Shown here piece by piece: positions 61,898 through 64,000 of a stretch of 64,000 nt of DNA. A program made the position numbers and the translations under genes. The DNA comes from Streptomyces sp. B21-105. Its GTDB lineage: Bacteria > Actinomycetota > Actinomycetes > Streptomycetales > Streptomycetaceae. The notes under the pieces are model-generated. The model was not told the origin of the DNA. It made no database searches and saw nothing but the letters and a program-made list of their open reading frames with translations. Position 1 is the stretch's first letter. The number at the start of each line of letters is the position of its first letter. The stretch is from the NCBI RefSeq assembly GCF_036898465.1, contig NZ_JARUMJ010000001.1, forward strand, positions 6,820,001-6,884,000. The letters are read 5' to 3'.

Positions 61898-62425
61898 ATG
61901 TCCGGGTTCCTCGACGCACTGGTGATCGCGGCCGTGGTCGTTCTCGTGATCGTGCGGCAGTTCCGGGCGAGCCGTATAGCGGCGGACCGGCGATGGTGGG
62001 TCCTGCCCGGGATCCTGGCGGTCACGGCGCTGCGCGAGCCCGGCCTGCTGGACGCGCGCCACCCCGCCACGTCCGCCCTGATGCTCGGCTCCGAACTGAT
62101 CGTCGCCCTGGTCATGGGGGCCGCCTGGGCCTGGACCACCCGCGTATGGGTCGAGGCGGACGGCTCGGTGTGGAGCAAAGGCACCAAGGCCGGCGTAGCC
62201 GTCTGGTTCGCCGGCATCGCAACTCGGCTCGGCCTCTTCGGACTCGGCGCGCTGATGGGCGTCCACCAGCACAGTTCGACCCTGATGCTGGGACTCGCGG
62301 GCACCCTGCTGGTGCGCTCCGGGCTTCTGGTCCTGCGTGCGCAGTCCCTGCACGGGACCCTCCCCGCACAGGCCACGGCTTACGGTGACCGCGTGTCCCT
62401 GGCCGCGTGGAAGGAGCGCGTGTGA
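61898..62425 (+). CDS. Small membrane protein (DUF1453/CcdC-like)
   Basis: A 175-residue membrane protein with about five hydrophobic segments: residues 5-20 (ALVIAAVVVLVIVRQF), 33-47, 65-84 (LMLGSELIVALVMGAAWAW), 110-124 and 136-153. The RRWWVLPGILAV turn resembles CcdC-like proteins. Start ATG 61898 has GGAGG 5 nt upstream. Its stop overlaps the next gene's start (GTGTGA), so it is cotranscribed and coupled with the sensor kinase; it may be an accessory membrane partner. Confidence 0.7.
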   Translation: MSGFLDALVIAAVVVLVIVRQFRASRIAADRRWWVLPGILAVTALREPGLLDARHPATSALMLGSELIVALVMGAAWAWTTRVWVEADGSVWSKGTKAGVAVWFAGIATRLGLFGLGALMGVHQHSSTLMLGLAGTLLVRSGLLVLRAQSLHGTLPAQATAYGDRVSLAAWKERV

Positions 62426-63573
62426 CGGAGAACTTCTGGACCCGCTGGCCCTCACGAGAGGCGCTGAGCCCGAAGGCGATCACCCGGTCCAGGCGGCTGC
62501 TGGCCTGGGGAGTGCGGCTGCTGGCACTCGTCGCGCTGGTGTGGAGCGCCCTCCACGACAGCCGCCTCCACGGGTGGGCGGGGGTGGCCGGAGCGGGAGG
62601 GCTGCTGGTGGCCGGCGGGCTGGCGTGGGCCCTGCTCCGGACCACGCTCGAGCACCGGCTGTGGCCCTCCCTCGCTCTTTTCCTCACGCTGCTGGGACTG
62701 GCCGGCGGGGCCGAGGCCGCCGGATTCCGCTCCCCGGCTGTGGTCCTGTGCTGCGGTTGTGCCGTCGCGGCTCTGGAGCGACTGCCGCTGTCCGTCGCCC
62801 TGCCCGTGGCGGCGGCCGGTTTCGCCGCTTTCGCCGTGGTCGACGACGACCGAGGGGCGGTCTCGGCCTCCGTCATCGGGGGCATGGCCCTCGCGGGCTA
62901 CGCGCTGCGGCTCGACGCCGAGGCCAGAGGCACCGCACAGCGCCTGCTCGCCCAGGAACGGGCGGCGCGCGCGGCCGAGGCGGAATCCGCGGCGCTGGCG
63001 GAGCGCGCCCGCATCGCCCGGGAGATCCACGACGTGCTCGCCCACAGTCTCTCGGCACAGTTGGTACACCTGGAGGCCGCCCGGCTGCTGATCGAGCGGG
63101 GCGCGGACCGCGAACAGATCCTCGAACGCGTGGTGGCAGCACGTGGCATGGCCCGTGACGGTCTCGAGGAGACGAGGCAGTCGCTCTCCGCGCTGCGCGG
63201 TGAGGTGACGCCGCTGGAGGAGTTCCTCACCGGCCTCGTCGGCGCGTCCGACGGAGCCGAGGTCACGGTCGCCGGCGAACGCGTACCGCTTCCGGTCGAG
63301 GCCTCGCAGGCCGTGCGCAGGGTTGCCCAGGAAGCCCTGACGAACGCGCGCAAGCACGCGCCGGGCGCGAAGGTGAGCGTGCGGCTCGAGTACGGCCCCC
63401 GCGAAGTCATCCTGAACGTGCGGGACTCGGGCGGCTCGCCGGGCGAACTCGCCGGGGCCGGCGGCGGGTACGGTCTGCTGGGTATGCGTGAGCGCGCCGA
63501 GTTGCTCGGCGGCTCGCTCGCCGCAGGGCCGGCCGAGGAAGGGTTCGTGGTGACGCTGAGGGTGCCCGTATGA
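62422..63573 (+). CDS. Sensor histidine kinase, NarL/DesK type
   Basis: A 383-residue kinase. The first 165 residues hold four to six membrane segments with no extracellular domain. Then a coiled linker, HisKA_3 with His203 in IAREIHDVLAHSLSAQLVHLE, and the ATPase domain with VAQEALTNARKHAPGA, VRDSGG and GYGLLGMRERAELLGG. Start GTG 62422, with GGAG about 6 nt upstream, overlaps the upstream stop by 4 nt. It forms a three-gene unit with the membrane protein and the response regulator, probably sensing a membrane or envelope signal. Confidence 0.9.
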   Translation: MTENFWTRWPSREALSPKAITRSRRLLAWGVRLLALVALVWSALHDSRLHGWAGVAGAGGLLVAGGLAWALLRTTLEHRLWPSLALFLTLLGLAGGAEAAGFRSPAVVLCCGCAVAALERLPLSVALPVAAAGFAAFAVVDDDRGAVSASVIGGMALAGYALRLDAEARGTAQRLLAQERAARAAEAESAALAERARIAREIHDVLAHSLSAQLVHLEAARLLIERGADREQILERVVAARGMARDGLEETRQSLSALRGEVTPLEEFLTGLVGASDGAEVTVAGERVPLPVEASQAVRRVAQEALTNARKHAPGAKVSVRLEYGPREVILNVRDSGGSPGELAGAGGGYGLLGMRERAELLGGSLAAGPAEEGFVVTLRVPV

Positions 63574-64000
63574 CCGGGGATCGGGAGAGGCCCGCCAGGG
63601 TGGTGGTCGCGGACGACCAGACCGTTGTCAGAGAAGGCATCGTGATGCTGCTCGGGCTGCTGCCGGGCGTCGAGGTCGTGGGGGCCGCGGGGGACGGCGA
63701 GGAGGCGGTGCGGCTCGTCGCCGAACTCGCTCCCGACGTGGTGCTGATGGACCTGCGCATGCCTCGCTGCGACGGTGTGGAGGCGACTCGGCGCATCACG
63801 GCGGAGTACCCCGGCACCCAGGTCGTGGTACTCACCACGTACGCGGACGACGAGTCCCTGTTCCCGGCGCTCAAGGCCGGAGCCCGGGGATACCTCACGA
63901 AGGACGCCGGCGGGGACGAGATCGTGCGGGCGGTGCACAGCGTGCTGTCCGGGGACGCCGGCCTGTCGCCGAGTGTCCAGCGCAGGCTGCTGGAACGCCT
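63570..64000 (+). CDS. NarL-type response regulator, N-terminal part (cut by window edge)
   Basis: 143 codons are visible before the window ends. The receiver domain is complete with Asp61 in VLMDLRMPRCDGV, LTTYADDESLFPALKAGARGYLTKD, and the linker HSVLSGDAGLSPSVQRRLLERL. The C-terminal LuxR helix-turn-helix lies outside. The start ATG 63570 overlaps the kinase stop (ATGA). Confidence 0.9.
   Translation, partial: MTGDRERPARVVVADDQTVVREGIVMLLGLLPGVEVVGAAGDGEEAVRLVAELAPDVVLMDLRMPRCDGVEATRRITAEYPGTQVVVLTTYADDESLFPALKAGARGYLTKDAGGDEIVRAVHSVLSGDAGLSPSVQRRLLER

Overview
The window is chromosomal DNA of a Streptomyces. Coding GC is very high with strong third-position GC. GTG and TTG starts are common, several messages look leaderless, and the gene order (gluABCD, miaB-miaA-dapF, rshA-type RSH gene, hflX, lexA/nrdR-nrdJ, rnhB, recQ, whiH-hrdB, type II topoisomerase B subunit) matches the conserved core block of Streptomyces chromosomes such as S. 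coelicolor. I see no rRNA, tRNA, insertion sequence, prophage or CRISPR array.

Layout. 0-2.4 kb: start of a cysteine dioxygenase gene preceded by a 37-codon cysteine-ended leader peptide, then an FAD monooxygenase. 2.4-9.3 kb: glutamate ABC transporter operon gluABCD, divergent from its two-component system gluR-gluK, with a lone TAXI-type binding protein convergent to it. 9.5-12.5 kb: a MazG-like gene, then a scar where an N-terminally truncated cation/proton antiporter meets, head to head, an N-terminally truncated NarL-type histidine kinase followed by its intact response regulator. 12.5-18.5 kb: tRNA A37 modification (miaB, miaA), lysine/peptidoglycan precursor synthesis (dapF), a frameshifted extradiol-dioxygenase-like gene, a small antitoxin-family gene and a frameshifted acidic-protein gene. 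18.7-25.7 kb: RSH family ppGpp enzyme, secreted M1 metallopeptidase, HflX, lipoprotein serine protease. 26-28.7 kb: a minimal NIS-siderophore pair (IucA/IucC synthetase and GNAT). 28.9-36.3 kb: DNA damage and dNTP supply (DinG/XPD-like helicase, LexA, NrdR, class II ribonucleotide reductase). 36.4-42.3 kb: TerD-like protein, histidine phosphatase plus ADP-ribosylglycohydrolase, MFS exporter with a divergent TetR repressor and two palindromic operators. 42.4-52.5 kb: RNase HII, a RecQ helicase fused to a phosphoribosyltransferase-like domain, a DUF4192 protein, a degenerate glycogen-debranching-like protein and a NUDIX-type regulator. 52.6-64 kb: an ABC ATPase-permease fusion, whiH with a sigma-WhiG promoter, hrdB, a secreted S1 protease, a zinc-ribbon protein, the GyrB/ParE-type subunit, and the start of a two-component system cut by the window edge.

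The most interesting signals are regulatory. The two helicase genes (dinG-like at 28942, recQ at 45119) both sit just behind an element of the form TTGTCAGTG-N8-TANNNT, the LexA-independent RecA-NDp/PafBC damage promoter, while lexA itself has a LexA box, so both damage circuits are represented. Others are the cysteine leader peptide, an 11-bp-spaced direct repeat upstream of gluA that fits an OmpR-type GluR site, tandem NrdR boxes, a NUDIX-regulator operator lying inside its own promoter spacer, and the deletion scar at about 11010. Several single-base frameshifts may be real decay or sequence error.
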